DNA from: Paramicrobacterium sp051513965
Lineage (GTDB): Bacteria > Actinomycetota > Actinomycetes > Actinomycetales > Microbacteriaceae
Length of the DNA: 64,000 bases
Assembly: GCF_051513965.1 (NCBI RefSeq)
Contig: NZ_CP195847.1
Location: forward strand, 434,001-498,000
Direction: 5' to 3'
Shown: positions 16,186-25,078 of the stretch, in pieces
Layout of the letters: each line of letters begins with the position of its first letter
Numbering within the stretch: position 1 is the first letter of the stretch
Translations under genes and position numbers: made by a program
Notes under the pieces: model-generated
Told to the model about the DNA's origin: nothing
The model's input: the letters and a program-made list of their open reading frames with translations, nothing else
Database searches by the model: none

Positions 16186-17043
16186 ATGTCGGCCCTTTCG
16201 TCGCCCCCGGCAACCGAGGTCATGGCACTGGCTGAGCAGGGCAGGCAGCCCAACGCATTCGCCCGGTGGTGGGCTCGCAGCTGGCACCCCATCGTCTTCG
16301 TCTTCGCGGTGCTGATCCTCTGGTGGGTTGTCACCGAGCTCGGTTGGGTGAAGCCCTACATCATTCCGTCTCCCGCGGACACGTGGAACGCGATGGCCGA
16401 CAACGTGCCGTATCTCGCGCAGCACACGTGGGTCACGACCTACGAGACGATCGTCGGCTTCGTCATCGCGATCGTGATCGGACTCGCCGTCGCCGTCGTC
16501 ATGGTCTACTCGGGCGGACTCGAGAAGACGCTGTACCCGGTGATCCTGTTCGCACAGGTCGTTCCGAAGATCGCGATCGCGCCGCTGTTCATCGTGTGGC
16601 TCGGCTTCGGCGCCGCGCCGAAGATCCTCGTCGCCGTGCTCATGGCGTTCTTCCCGGTGGTCATCTCCGGGCTCGCCGGACTTCGCTCGGTCGACCCCGA
16701 GATTCTGCAGCTCACCTCGACAATGGGCGCCAACCGGTTCAAGACGTTCGCGAAGGTTCGTCTGCCTGCCGCGCTGCCCGAGCTGCTCTCCGGTCTGAAG
16801 GTCGCTGCGACTCTCGCCGTGACGGGAGCGGTCGTCGGCGAGTTCGTCGGAGCCAACGAGGGTCTCGGATACGTCATCCTCCAGGCCAACGGAAACCTCG
16901 ACACCGCGATGCTGTTCGCCGCTCTGATCATCATGTCCCTCATGGGCGTGCTGCTGTTCGGGATCATCCAGATCGCCGAGAAGTTCCTCATTCCGTGGCA
17001 CGCATCGAAGCGTGACCTCGGAGCCTCGACCGTTCGCCTCTAG
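16186..17043 (+). CDS. ABC transporter permease, SsuC/TauC/ThiX type
   Basis: A 285-residue BPD_transp_1 permease with six helices and the family EAA region (LTSTMGANRFKTFAKVRLPAALP near residue 185). This branch carries nitrate, sulfonate, taurine or pyrimidine-type substrates. The ATG at 16186 is chosen because GAGGGAGAGG lies just upstream and because the open frame before it has no homology. It is first in a three-gene importer operon (permease, binding protein, ATPase). Confidence 0.87.
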   Translation: MSALSSPPATEVMALAEQGRQPNAFARWWARSWHPIVFVFAVLILWWVVTELGWVKPYIIPSPADTWNAMADNVPYLAQHTWVTTYETIVGFVIAIVIGLAVAVVMVYSGGLEKTLYPVILFAQVVPKIAIAPLFIVWLGFGAAPKILVAVLMAFFPVVISGLAGLRSVDPEILQLTSTMGANRFKTFAKVRLPAALPELLSGLKVAATLAVTGAVVGEFVGANEGLGYVILQANGNLDTAMLFAALIIMSLMGVLLFGIIQIAEKFLIPWHASKRDLGASTVRL

Positions 17044-17070
17044 ATCACATTCCAGAAAGAAGGGGTTTCG

Positions 17071-18099
17071 ATGAAGAAGCCAAAGAAAGCACTCGCGCTC
17101 GTCGCCGCTGTCGCGGCATCCGCCCTGGTTCTCGCGGGCTGCAGCGGAGAGGGCGCCGAATCGGGAGATGGCGGCGACGGCGGCACGACCGCGGTCACGC
17201 TCATGCTCAACTGGTACCCATATGGTGAGCACGCGCCGTTCTACTACGGTGTCGACCAGGGGATCTTCGAGAAGCACGGCATCGATCTGACGATCAAGGC
17301 CGGGCAGGGCTCGACGAAGACCGCACAGGCCGTCGGCCAGCAGCAGGTCGACTTCGGCTGGGCCGACACCCCCGCCGTCCTTGCGAACATCGACAAGGGC
17401 GTCGGCATCAAGAGCGTCGGAGTCTTCCTCCAGACCACACCCTCTGCGGTTCAGGTCTTCTCGGACTCCGGCATCGAATCGCCCGAGGACCTCAAGGGCA
17501 AGACGATCGCCGTCTCCGCCGGTGACGCGCCGACGACAACGTTCCCCGCCTACCTCGAGGCCGTCGGCCTCACGGAGAGCGACGTCAAGCAGCAGAACCT
17601 CGACGCCGCCGGCAAGATCGCCGCGATGCTCTCCGGCCAGGTCGACGGGCTCATCGGCTTCGCGCACGACCAGGGGCCGACGATCGCTGAGAAGAGCGGC
17701 AAGGATGTCACCTACCTGCGCTACGCCGACGCGGGACTGAACTTCTACAGCAACGGGCTGATCGCTCCGGACGAGACGATCACGAACGACCCGGACCTCG
17801 TCTCCGCAATGGTCGCCGCGACCTCGGAGGCCTTCGCCGCAGCGGTGGAAGACCCGGACGCGGCGGTGGCCTCGATGGAGGGGAAGGACCCTCAGCTGCC
17901 GAGCCAGGAGGTTCTCGAGAACCAGTGGAAGGAGACCATCAAGCTTCTCCACACCGATGCCACCGAGGGTGAAGCACCCGGCGTGAACGCCGACGAGGAC
18001 TGGGAGGCCACGATCACCGTGCTGTCGGAGGCGGAGCTGATTGCCAGCGGAACGGACAAGGACACCTACTTCGATCCGTCATTCGCACCGAAGGGATGA
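17071..18099 (+). CDS. NMT1/ThiY-type substrate-binding lipoprotein
   Basis: A 342-residue periplasmic-type binding protein. The signal peptide ends in LVLAGCS, giving a lipidated cysteine near residue 26. The mature protein starts VTLMLNWYPYGEHAPFYYGVDQGIFEKHGID, the NMT1/THI5-like signature seen in importers of hydroxymethylpyrimidine-like and other small aromatic compounds. No thiamin gene or riboswitch lies nearby, so the substrate is open: a pyrimidine precursor, riboflavin or a sulfonate are options. Confidence 0.85.
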   Translation: MKKPKKALALVAAVAASALVLAGCSGEGAESGDGGDGGTTAVTLMLNWYPYGEHAPFYYGVDQGIFEKHGIDLTIKAGQGSTKTAQAVGQQQVDFGWADTPAVLANIDKGVGIKSVGVFLQTTPSAVQVFSDSGIESPEDLKGKTIAVSAGDAPTTTFPAYLEAVGLTESDVKQQNLDAAGKIAAMLSGQVDGLIGFAHDQGPTIAEKSGKDVTYLRYADAGLNFYSNGLIAPDETITNDPDLVSAMVAATSEAFAAAVEDPDAAVASMEGKDPQLPSQEVLENQWKETIKLLHTDATEGEAPGVNADEDWEATITVLSEAELIASGTDKDTYFDPSFAPKG

Positions 18100-18136
18100 G
18101 GATAAGCCGATGGTCACACTTCAGGAGGGGACGCCC

Positions 18137-18934
18137 ATGAGCGAGAGTCAGAGCGCTACACCGTCGACGGCGGTCACGGTGTCGGATGTCTCCGTCACGT
18201 TCGCTTCGAAGCGCGGGCGCGTGAGCGCACTGGAGAACGTCGATCTGGACGTCAGGCGAGGCGAGTTCATCTCGATCGCCGGGCCGTCAGGATGCGGCAA
18301 GTCCACGCTTCTCAAGGCGATCGCGGGGCTCACGACGCCGAGCCGCGGGTCCATCCAGCTGAAGGGCGAGAGCGTCTCAGCGCCTCGTCAGGACATCGGC
18401 TATGTGTTCCAGCGCGCGGCACTGCTCGAGTGGCGCAACGTGCGAGGCAACATCCTGCTGCAGGCTGAGATGCGCGGCATGGATATGCGGCACGCCCAGA
18501 AGAGGGCGGACTATCTCATCGAGATGACGGGCCTTTCGGGCTTCGAGAAGGCGCTGCCGCACGAGCTGTCGGGGGGAATGCAGCAGCGTGTGTCGCTCTG
18601 TCGCGCGCTGCTGCACGAGCCCGACGTTCTGCTCATGGACGAGCCGTTCGGTGCGCTGGACGCTCTGACCCGCGAGAAGATGAACGTCGAGCTCAACAGA
18701 ATCTGGCGGGAGACCGGCACGACCGTGCTGCTCGTGACGCACTCCGTGGCGGAGGCGGTGTATCTCGCGACGCGCGTCGTCGTGATGAGCCCGCGGCCGG
18801 GGCGGATCGTCGAGGAGCACAGCGTCGACCTCCCGACAGAGAGGGATTACGCGAACGTGCTTGAGACGGGGGAGTTCCACAGGGTCTCGAGTCGCGTGCG
18901 GGAGCTGCTCGGCTCCACCGCGCACGCGGACTGA
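18137..18934 (+). CDS. ABC transporter ATPase of the NMT1-type importer
   Basis: A 265-residue ATPase of the SsuB/TauB family that energises the two preceding proteins. Walker A is GPSGCGKST, the signature is LSGGMQQRVSLCRALLHEP, Walker B is VLLMDEPFGALD, and the switch histidine is in LLVTHSVAEA. The ATG at 18137 has AGGAGGGG six bases upstream; an ATG at 18110 has no such site. The gene ends 15 bases before a terminator hairpin. Confidence 0.9.
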   Translation: MSESQSATPSTAVTVSDVSVTFASKRGRVSALENVDLDVRRGEFISIAGPSGCGKSTLLKAIAGLTTPSRGSIQLKGESVSAPRQDIGYVFQRAALLEWRNVRGNILLQAEMRGMDMRHAQKRADYLIEMTGLSGFEKALPHELSGGMQQRVSLCRALLHEPDVLLMDEPFGALDALTREKMNVELNRIWRETGTTVLLVTHSVAEAVYLATRVVVMSPRPGRIVEEHSVDLPTERDYANVLETGEFHRVSSRVRELLGSTAHAD

Positions 18935-18948
18935 TACGCGGACCCGCG

Positions 18949-18986
18949 ACGGCGGGCGTCGGCTTCGGCCGGCGCCCGCCGTTTTC
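18949..18986 (+). terminator. terminator of the NMT1-type transporter operon
   Basis: A 15-bp GC-rich stem (18949-18963 with 18968-18982, one G-U pair) with a TTCG tetraloop is followed by TTT and a further pyrimidine-rich stretch. Confidence 0.85.
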
Positions 18987-18988
18987 TG

Positions 18989-19052
18989 TGTGAGCGTGCA
19001 CACCGGCAGTGCAGTGAGAGAGTTCATGTGAACGCGAATGTGCACGCTCACA
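18989..19052. repeat. 14-bp perfect inverted repeat with a 36-base loop
   Basis: TGTGAGCGTGCACA (18989-19002) and its exact complement TGTGCACGCTCACA (19039-19052) flank GTTCATGTGAAC (19022-19033), itself a small palindrome. The TGTGAGCG half-site is shared with the ytfQ operators about 100 bases downstream, so it may be a remote operator pair. It could equally be an mRNA hairpin or a palindromic repeat element. Confidence 0.6.
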
Positions 19053-19124
19053 AAAGCCCCCGAAGGTGCCGCATCCCCGGAATCACGCGGAAGTTGCCGT
19101 TACCGCTTCGTGATAATCGGGGAC

Positions 19125-19181
19125 TTGAGTATTGCTGATTGTGAGCGCTAACATTTCGGACAAGCATTGATAACGCTCACA
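19125..19181 (+). promoter_or_regulatory. ytfQ promoter with two LacI-type operators
   Basis: TTGAGT (19125-19130) and TAACAT (19149-19154) are 18 bases apart. Operator 1, TGTGAGCGCTAACA (19140-19153), overlaps the -10 element. Operator 2, TGATAACGCTCACA (19168-19181), lies just downstream in the opposite orientation. Both match TGTGAGCGNTANCA. The LacI-family gene at the end of the operon is the natural candidate regulator. Confidence 0.7.
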
Positions 19182-19230
19182 TCGATGCAGAAGCGGCTGG
19201 CATGGCCGCGGCTGAACAAGGAGGTTTAGT

Positions 19231-20211
19231 GTGAAGAAATTGGTGACCGGACTCGCCGCCGCCGGTGCCCTGCTGCTCGCCCTGTCGGGCTGCTCAGCGG
19301 GCTCGTCGGGAGATGGGGGCGAGAAATCCGCTGAAGATCTCATCGTCGGCTTCGCCCAGGTCGGCGCCGAGAGTGGATGGCGCACCGCCAACACGAAGGA
19401 CGTCAAGCGTGCGTTCAAAGAGGCGGGCATCGAACTGAAATTCTCCGACGCCCAGCAGAAGCAGGAGAACCAGATCAAGGCGATCCGCTCGTACATCCAG
19501 CAGGGTGTCGACGTGATTGCGTTCTCGCCGGTCGTGGAGTCGGGCTGGGACGCCGTGCTGCAGGAGGCGAAGGATGCCGGCATCCCTGTGATCCTGACCG
19601 ACCGCGCGGTGGACTCCGAAGATGAGTCACTGTACGAGAGCTTCCTCGGCAGCGACTTCGTGGAGGAGGGCAAGAAAGCCGGTGACTGGCTCGTCGAGGA
19701 GTACAAGGACTCCGATGACGACGTCAAGATCATCCAGCTCGAGGGCACGACGGGCGCGGCTCCCGCAATCGACCGTGCGCAGGGCTTCGCCGACGTGATC
19801 GAGGGCGAGTCGAAGTTCGAGATCGTCGCCTCGCAGACGGGTGACTTCACTCGTGCCGGCGGCAAGCAGGTCACAGAGGCTCTGCTGAAGTCGAACCCCG
19901 ACGTCGACGTGATCTACTCGCACAACGACGACATGGGTCTCGGCGCGATCGAGGCGATCGAAGAGGCCGGCCTGACGCCCGGTGAGGACATCAAGATCAT
20001 CACCGTGGATGCCGTCAAGGACGGCATGCAGGCACTCGCCGACGGCAAGATCAACTTCATCGTGGAGTGCAACCCGCTTCTCGGCGACCAGCTCGTCGAG
20101 CTTGTGAAGAAGGTTGCGAACGGCGAAGAGGTCGAGAAGCGCGTGGTCACGGAAGAGACCACGTTCACGCAGGAAGAAGCCAAAGAGGCTCTGCCCGACC
20201 GCCAGTACTGA
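19231..20211 (+). CDS. ytfQ: galactofuranose-type ABC transporter binding lipoprotein (YtfQ-like)
   Basis: A 326-residue sugar-binding protein. A lipobox (LALSGC) follows a typical signal peptide. The mature sequence closely follows E. coli YtfQ: VGFAQVGAESGWRTANT, DAQQKQENQIKAIRS, and GTTGAAPAIDRAQGF...SQTGDFTRAGGKQV. The four-gene order ytfQ-ytfR-ytfT-yjfF is the same as in E. coli, where the system imports galactofuranose. GTG start at 19231 after AAGGAGG. Followed by a 12-bp hairpin. Confidence 0.88.
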   Translation: MKKLVTGLAAAGALLLALSGCSAGSSGDGGEKSAEDLIVGFAQVGAESGWRTANTKDVKRAFKEAGIELKFSDAQQKQENQIKAIRSYIQQGVDVIAFSPVVESGWDAVLQEAKDAGIPVILTDRAVDSEDESLYESFLGSDFVEEGKKAGDWLVEEYKDSDDDVKIIQLEGTTGAAPAIDRAQGFADVIEGESKFEIVASQTGDFTRAGGKQVTEALLKSNPDVDVIYSHNDDMGLGAIEAIEEAGLTPGEDIKIITVDAVKDGMQALADGKINFIVECNPLLGDQLVELVKKVANGEEVEKRVVTEETTFTQEEAKEALPDRQY

Positions 20212-20217
20212 TCGGAG

Positions 20218-20243
20218 CGTGCCGGGCCCACGGGCCCGGCACG
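20218..20243 (+). other. intercistronic hairpin after ytfQ
   Basis: A perfect 12-bp stem (CGTGCCGGGCCC with its complement) around a two-base spacer begins six bases after the ytfQ stop. No T run follows, so it more likely stabilises the ytfQ transcript or reduces ytfR expression than ends the operon. Confidence 0.75.
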
Positions 20244-20268
20244 TGACGTCTCTGCAGGAGAGAACACG

Positions 20269-21813
20269 ATGAACGACAAGACTCCGATCGTCGAGATGCG
20301 GGACGTGTCCATCACCTTCCCCGGCGTCAAGGCGCTCGATGGCGTGAGCTTCCGGATGTTCCCGGGCGAGGTGCACTCGCTCATGGGCGAGAACGGGGCC
20401 GGCAAATCGACCCTCATCAAAGTGTTGACGGGGGTGTACCGCGAGGATGCCGGCGAGATTCGCGTCGACGGTGAACGGGTCTCCTTCGCCTCGACAGCAC
20501 AAGCGCAGGACGGCGGCATCTCGACCGTCTACCAGGAGGTGAACCTCCTGCCGAACCTCACCGTCGCCGAGAACATCGGTCTCGGGCGCGAGCCGCGCCG
20601 CGGCGGGCGAATCGACTGGAAGGCGCTACGGGCCTCCGCGGCCGAGGTGCTCGAGCGGATGGGCCTCGATATCGACCCCGGCTCGCTGCTGAACTCACAT
20701 TCGCTCGCGGTCCAGCAGCTCATCGCCATCGCGCGCGCCACGAGCATCAACGCCAAGGTGCTCATCCTCGATGAGCCCACATCGAGTCTCGACGCGGACG
20801 AGGTGCGCGAGCTGTTCCGCATCATCCGCTCGCTGCGTGACGACGGCGTGGCGATCCTCTTCGTCTCGCACTTCCTCGACCAGGTGTACGACATCTCCGA
20901 CCGGCTCACGGTGCTGAGAAACGGACGTTTTGAGGGCGAGTATCTGACCGACGAACTGCTGCGCATCGATCTCGTGCAGAAGATGATCGGCAAGGAGATC
21001 ACGGTGCTCGACGCGATCGAGCGGCGCGCGTCAGAAGACGCCGATGAGACTCAGGATGCCGATGTGCCGAACATCATCGAGACGGAGGGCCTCGGCAAAC
21101 GCGGCTCCGTGCGGCCCGCAGACATCAGCGTCCGCCAGGGCGAGGTGATGGGCTTCGCCGGACTGCTCGGCTCGGGCCGCACCGAGCTGGCGCGCCTGCT
21201 CACCGGAATCGACCGACCCGACAGCGGCACGATCCGCTTCGGCGGACGCCCGGTCAAGTTCCGCACCCCACGGCGCGCGCTCCGCGATCGCGTGGTCTAC
21301 GCGAGCGAGGACCGCCGGTCCGAAGGAATCCTCGGCGATCTCAGCATCCGCGACAACATCGTGCTCGCTCTGCAGGCCGACCGCGGCTGGTTCCGGCCGC
21401 TCTCGAAGAAGCGCAAGGACGAACTCGTCGACAGCTACATCAGCACGCTCGGCATCCGCCCAACGAACCCGGACGCTCTCGTGCGCACGCTCTCGGGCGG
21501 AAACCAACAGAAGGTGCTGCTCGCGCGCTGGCTCGCGATCGCACCCCGGCTGCTCGTGCTTGACGAGCCGACGCGCGGCATCGACGTCGGCGCGAAGGCC
21601 GAGATCCAGAAGCTCGTCGTCAACCTCGCCGAGAACGGCATGGGTGTTGTGTACATCTCGGCCGAACTCGAGGAGGTCATGCGACTGAGCCACCGTGTCG
21701 CCGTCATGCGCGACCGTCGTCTCGTCGCGGTGCTCGACAACGACAGCCTCACAACAGACGATGTGCTCGCCGTCATCGCAGACGGCGGCACCGCAGAAAA
21801 GGAAGCATCATGA
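20269..21813 (+). CDS. ytfR: galactofuranose-type ABC transporter, double ATPase (YtfR-like)
   Basis: A 514-residue CUT2 ATPase with two nucleotide-binding halves. The first has Walker A GENGAGKST near residue 43 and LDEPTSSLD. The second has the degenerate GLLGSGRTE loop usual in this family, the signature LSGGNQQKVLLARWLA and LDEPTRGIDVG. It energises YtfT/YjfF. Its stop codon overlaps the ytfT start by four bases. Confidence 0.93.
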   Translation: MNDKTPIVEMRDVSITFPGVKALDGVSFRMFPGEVHSLMGENGAGKSTLIKVLTGVYREDAGEIRVDGERVSFASTAQAQDGGISTVYQEVNLLPNLTVAENIGLGREPRRGGRIDWKALRASAAEVLERMGLDIDPGSLLNSHSLAVQQLIAIARATSINAKVLILDEPTSSLDADEVRELFRIIRSLRDDGVAILFVSHFLDQVYDISDRLTVLRNGRFEGEYLTDELLRIDLVQKMIGKEITVLDAIERRASEDADETQDADVPNIIETEGLGKRGSVRPADISVRQGEVMGFAGLLGSGRTELARLLTGIDRPDSGTIRFGGRPVKFRTPRRALRDRVVYASEDRRSEGILGDLSIRDNIVLALQADRGWFRPLSKKRKDELVDSYISTLGIRPTNPDALVRTLSGGNQQKVLLARWLAIAPRLLVLDEPTRGIDVGAKAEIQKLVVNLAENGMGVVYISAELEEVMRLSHRVAVMRDRRLVAVLDNDSLTTDDVLAVIADGGTAEKEAS

Positions 21814-22844
21814 CGCTCAAGAAGATCGTCTCGTCGCGCCTGTTCTGGCCGATCGCGATGCTCGTCATCCTCGCGATCATCGACGTCATCGCGTTCCCCG
21901 GGTTCTTCACGATCCAGATCCGTGAGGGTGCGCTGTACGGGAGCGTCGTGGACATCCTCCGCAACGGCTCGCCGACGCTCATGATCGCCGTCGGCATGAC
22001 TCTCGTGATCGCCACTCAGGGCATCGACCTGTCGGTCGGTTCCGTGTGTGCGATCGCCGGTGCCGTCGCCGCCGCGATCATCCTCGGCTCCCCGAACCCC
22101 GACAGCGTCTCGACCACGCTCGTCGCGATCGGAACCGCGATCGCCGTGTCGCTCGTGCTCGGGGTCTGGAACGGGGCGCTCGTCGCCGTCATCGGCATCC
22201 AACCCATCGTCGCGACGCTCATTCTGATGACCGCCGGGCGCGGCATCGCGATGCTCATCACCGAGGGGCAGATCATCACCGTCTCGAGTGCCTCGTTCCG
22301 CTACCTCGGCTCCGGCGTCATCTTCGGCGTGCCGGTCGCCGTCGTCATCGCCGCGATCACGGTCGCGTTCGCGGGGCTCCTCACCCGCCGGACGGCGCTC
22401 GGCATGTTCATCGAGTCGACGGGCATCAACCCGAAGGCGAGCCGCATGACCGGCATCCGGGCGCGCGGCCTGCTCATCCTCGTATACGTGTTCTGCGCGC
22501 TGACGGCCGCCGTGGCAGGGCTCATCCTCACGAGCAGCCAGACCGCCGCCGACGCGAACAACACGGGCCTGTTCATTGAGCTCGACGCGATCCTCGCGGT
22601 CGTGATCGGGGGAACCTCGCTCATGGGCGGCCGCTACTCCCTGTGGGGAACGGTCGTCGGAGCGCTTGTCATCCAGACGCTCGTCACGACCGTCTACACG
22701 GTGGGCATCCCGCCGATCGTGACTATGGTCTTCAAGGCCGCCGTCGTCACCATCGTGTGTCTTCTGCAGTCACCCAAGACCGCTGAGTACCTCTCGGCCT
22801 GGCGACGGCGCCGGGCTCGCACCGCGGAGGTGGTGCCATCATGA
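21810..22844 (+). CDS. ytfT: galactofuranose-type ABC transporter permease (YtfT-like)
   Basis: A 344-residue CUT2 permease with eight to ten hydrophobic segments and the family signature GMTLVIATQGIDLSVGSVCAIAG. It forms the membrane channel together with YjfF. The ATG overlaps the ytfR stop and its own end overlaps the yjfF start, so the three genes are translationally coupled. Confidence 0.9.
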   Translation: MTLKKIVSSRLFWPIAMLVILAIIDVIAFPGFFTIQIREGALYGSVVDILRNGSPTLMIAVGMTLVIATQGIDLSVGSVCAIAGAVAAAIILGSPNPDSVSTTLVAIGTAIAVSLVLGVWNGALVAVIGIQPIVATLILMTAGRGIAMLITEGQIITVSSASFRYLGSGVIFGVPVAVVIAAITVAFAGLLTRRTALGMFIESTGINPKASRMTGIRARGLLILVYVFCALTAAVAGLILTSSQTAADANNTGLFIELDAILAVVIGGTSLMGGRYSLWGTVVGALVIQTLVTTVYTVGIPPIVTMVFKAAVVTIVCLLQSPKTAEYLSAWRRRRARTAEVVPS

Positions 22845-23890
22845 CGCTCACACGCAAGCCACGGCAGGATGCTCCTCCGACACCGAGTGCTCCGGCGCCG
22901 ACCTCCTGGGCGTCGCGCGGCTGGCGCGGCATCCGCGATCTCTTCACGAGCCCGAAGTACGGCCCCGTGACGGTCACGGGTGTGCTGCTGGTCGGCATGT
23001 TCCTCTACGGGATGTCGCAGTACCGCGGGTTCAACAACCCGCAGATCGTGTTCAACCTGCTGATCGACAATGCGCACCTGGTCGTGCTCGCGGTGGGCAT
23101 GACGTTCGTCATCCTGACCGGCGGAATCGACCTGTCGGTCGGGGCCGTGCTCGCTCTCGCGACGATGATGGCGGCCTCGCTCGCGGAGTCCGGCTGGCCG
23201 CCGAGCATGATCATCCCGATCATCCTCGTCTCGACGACGGTGCTCGGCCTCGTCGTCGGCGTGATGGTGCACTACTTCGACATCCAGCCGTTCATCGCGA
23301 CGCTCGCGGCGATGTTCTTCGCCCGCGGCCTCTGCTACGTGATCAGCGCTCGGTCGATCTCGATCGACACGCCGTTCTTCACAGCGATGGGGCAGACGCG
23401 TCTGCGATTCGCGGGGCTCAGCATCACGCCGAGCGTCATCGTGGCGATCGTCGTCGTGGTGGCCGCGGTGCTGGTGCTGCGGTACACGCGCTTCGGGCGC
23501 ACGGTCTACGCGATCGGCGGCTCCGAGCAGTCGAGCGTGCTGATGGGCCTGCCCGTCGCGCGCACCAAGGTGATCGTCTACGCGGTCGCAGGGTTCTGCT
23601 CGGGTCTCGCGGGCGTGCTGTACACCTTCTACACGCTCTCCGGCTACGCCCTCACGGCGGTCGGCACCGAGCTCGACGCGATCGCCGCGGTCGTCATCGG
23701 CGGCACGCTGCTCACCGGCGGTTACGGATCGGTCCTCGGGTCGGTCCTCGGCGTGTTCGTCCTCGGCACCATCCAGACGCTCATCACCTTCGACGGCACG
23801 CTCACCTCCTGGTGGACGAAGATCTTCATCGGCGCCCTGCTGCTGATCTTCATCGTGCTGCAGAAGTTCCTCACGATGCGCCGTGCCTGA
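22841..23890 (+). CDS. yjfF: galactofuranose-type ABC transporter permease (YjfF-like)
   Basis: The second CUT2 permease, 349 residues, carrying GMTFVILTGGIDLSVGAVLAL after two hydrophobic segments. Two distinct permeases in one CUT2 system is a hallmark of the YtfQRT-YjfF group, as opposed to ribose systems with a single RbsC. A terminator-like hairpin follows at 23900-23925. No galactofuranosidase gene is present nearby. Confidence 0.9.
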   Translation: MTLTRKPRQDAPPTPSAPAPTSWASRGWRGIRDLFTSPKYGPVTVTGVLLVGMFLYGMSQYRGFNNPQIVFNLLIDNAHLVVLAVGMTFVILTGGIDLSVGAVLALATMMAASLAESGWPPSMIIPIILVSTTVLGLVVGVMVHYFDIQPFIATLAAMFFARGLCYVISARSISIDTPFFTAMGQTRLRFAGLSITPSVIVAIVVVVAAVLVLRYTRFGRTVYAIGGSEQSSVLMGLPVARTKVIVYAVAGFCSGLAGVLYTFYTLSGYALTAVGTELDAIAAVVIGGTLLTGGYGSVLGSVLGVFVLGTIQTLITFDGTLTSWWTKIFIGALLLIFIVLQKFLTMRRA

Positions 23891-23899
23891 ACGGGGGGA

Positions 23900-23925
23900 G
23901 GGGCACCGGGCGACCCCGGTGCCCC
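23900..23925 (+). terminator. hairpin after yjfF
   Basis: An 11-bp GC stem (GGGGCACCGGG with its complement) closed by CGAC. The T run is weak. It separates the transporter from the downstream regulator gene. Confidence 0.65.
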
Positions 23926-24004
23926 TGTCCCGGCGCTATTCTGAGGAGGCGTGCCGCGTGCCGGATGCGGTCATCAGTTCACGGAGCGAGGGGACACGAA
24001 GGAC

Positions 24005-25069
24005 GTGGTAGCCGCTGACGAGGGCAAAGCCCGAGCCGCCACGATCTTCGACGTGGCGCGGCTCGCGGGGGTCTCGCATCAGACGGTCTCGCGCGTGCTC
24101 AACGATCTGCCCAACGTGCGTCCTGCGACGAAGGAGCGCGTCGAGCGGGCGATCGCTCAGCTGCGCTATACGCCGTCGCAGGCTGCTCGAGCACTCGTCA
24201 CACGGCGCTCCCGCACGATCGGGCTCATTCAGACGGGCGGTCCGGACTACGGGCCGTCGAGCACCATGCTCTACTTCAACGAGGCGGCGCGCGAGGCTCG
24301 CTATGCGGTGAGCATCGTGAGCATGCTCGATGCGGATGCCGCGGGGCTGCGCGCCGCAGCGGAGCTCCTGCTTCGCCAGAACGTCGAGGCGCTTGTGCTC
24401 ATCGCGGCGACCTCCAGTCACATCGAGGCACTCTCTCATGAGGAGTTCGGCGTTCCGCTCGTGGTCGTCGCGCCGCGAGTGTCGGGTACTGCGGCCGGCA
24501 TCGCGATCGACCACTACGCGGGCGCCCGCGCGGCAGTCGCCTACCTCGCGGAGCTCGGTCACACTGACATCCGCCACGTCTCCGGTCCGGACCACTCGCT
24601 CGAGGCCGCGGAACGCGTCCGGGGCTGGCGCGACGAACTCTCCGACAGGGGGCTCGTCGCGGGCAGCGTGCTGACCGGAGACTGGTCTCCGAGCAGCGGT
24701 TACGGCCACGGCAAAGAGCTTGCGGAGTCTGGGGCGACTGCGGTCTTCGTCGGCAACGATCAGATGGCGCTCGGCGTCATCCACGGTCTGCGCGAGGCGG
24801 GAGTGAGCGTCCCGGACGGCTTCTCGGTCGTCGGGTTCGACGACATTCCCGAGGCGGCGCACTTCGCTCCGCCGCTCACGAGCATCAGGCAGGACTTCGT
24901 CACGCTCGGGCGTGACGTCATGGCGACCGTGCTCGCTCAGCTCTCCGACGATGCCCCGGCGCCCGACGCATCGGCAGTGCCGCGGCTCATCGTCCGCGAG
25001 TCGGCGGCGAGCATCTCGCCGTCCTCCGGTGCGCCCGGCGCGAGCACGAAGTCGTCCGCGCGCTCCTGA
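24005..25069 (+). CDS. LacI-family transcriptional regulator of the ytf-type operon
   Basis: A 354-residue repressor with the N-terminal HTH TIFDVARLAGVSHQTVSRVLNDLP and a sugar-binding sensor domain. The start is uncertain: GTG at 24005 gives a normal-length N-terminus, while an in-frame GTG at 23951 would add 18 residues. Neither has an ideal ribosome binding site. It follows the galactofuranose transporter in the same direction and most likely binds the TGTGAGCG-type operators at 19140-19181. Confidence 0.88.
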   Translation: MVAADEGKARAATIFDVARLAGVSHQTVSRVLNDLPNVRPATKERVERAIAQLRYTPSQAARALVTRRSRTIGLIQTGGPDYGPSSTMLYFNEAAREARYAVSIVSMLDADAAGLRAAAELLLRQNVEALVLIAATSSHIEALSHEEFGVPLVVVAPRVSGTAAGIAIDHYAGARAAVAYLAELGHTDIRHVSGPDHSLEAAERVRGWRDELSDRGLVAGSVLTGDWSPSSGYGHGKELAESGATAVFVGNDQMALGVIHGLREAGVSVPDGFSVVGFDDIPEAAHFAPPLTSIRQDFVTLGRDVMATVLAQLSDDAPAPDASAVPRLIVRESAASISPSSGAPGASTKSSARS

Positions 25070-25078
25070 CGCGTCAGG

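Noticed and set aside
15433..17952. An 839-codon minus-strand frame over the MFS and NMT1-type transporter genes
   Set aside because: Same antisense bias; the plus-strand products are well supported.
25065..25078. CCTGACGCGTCAGG palindrome as a terminator
   Set aside because: It overlaps the end of the lacI-family gene, has no loop or T run, and is explained by coding sequence and the very short convergent gap.
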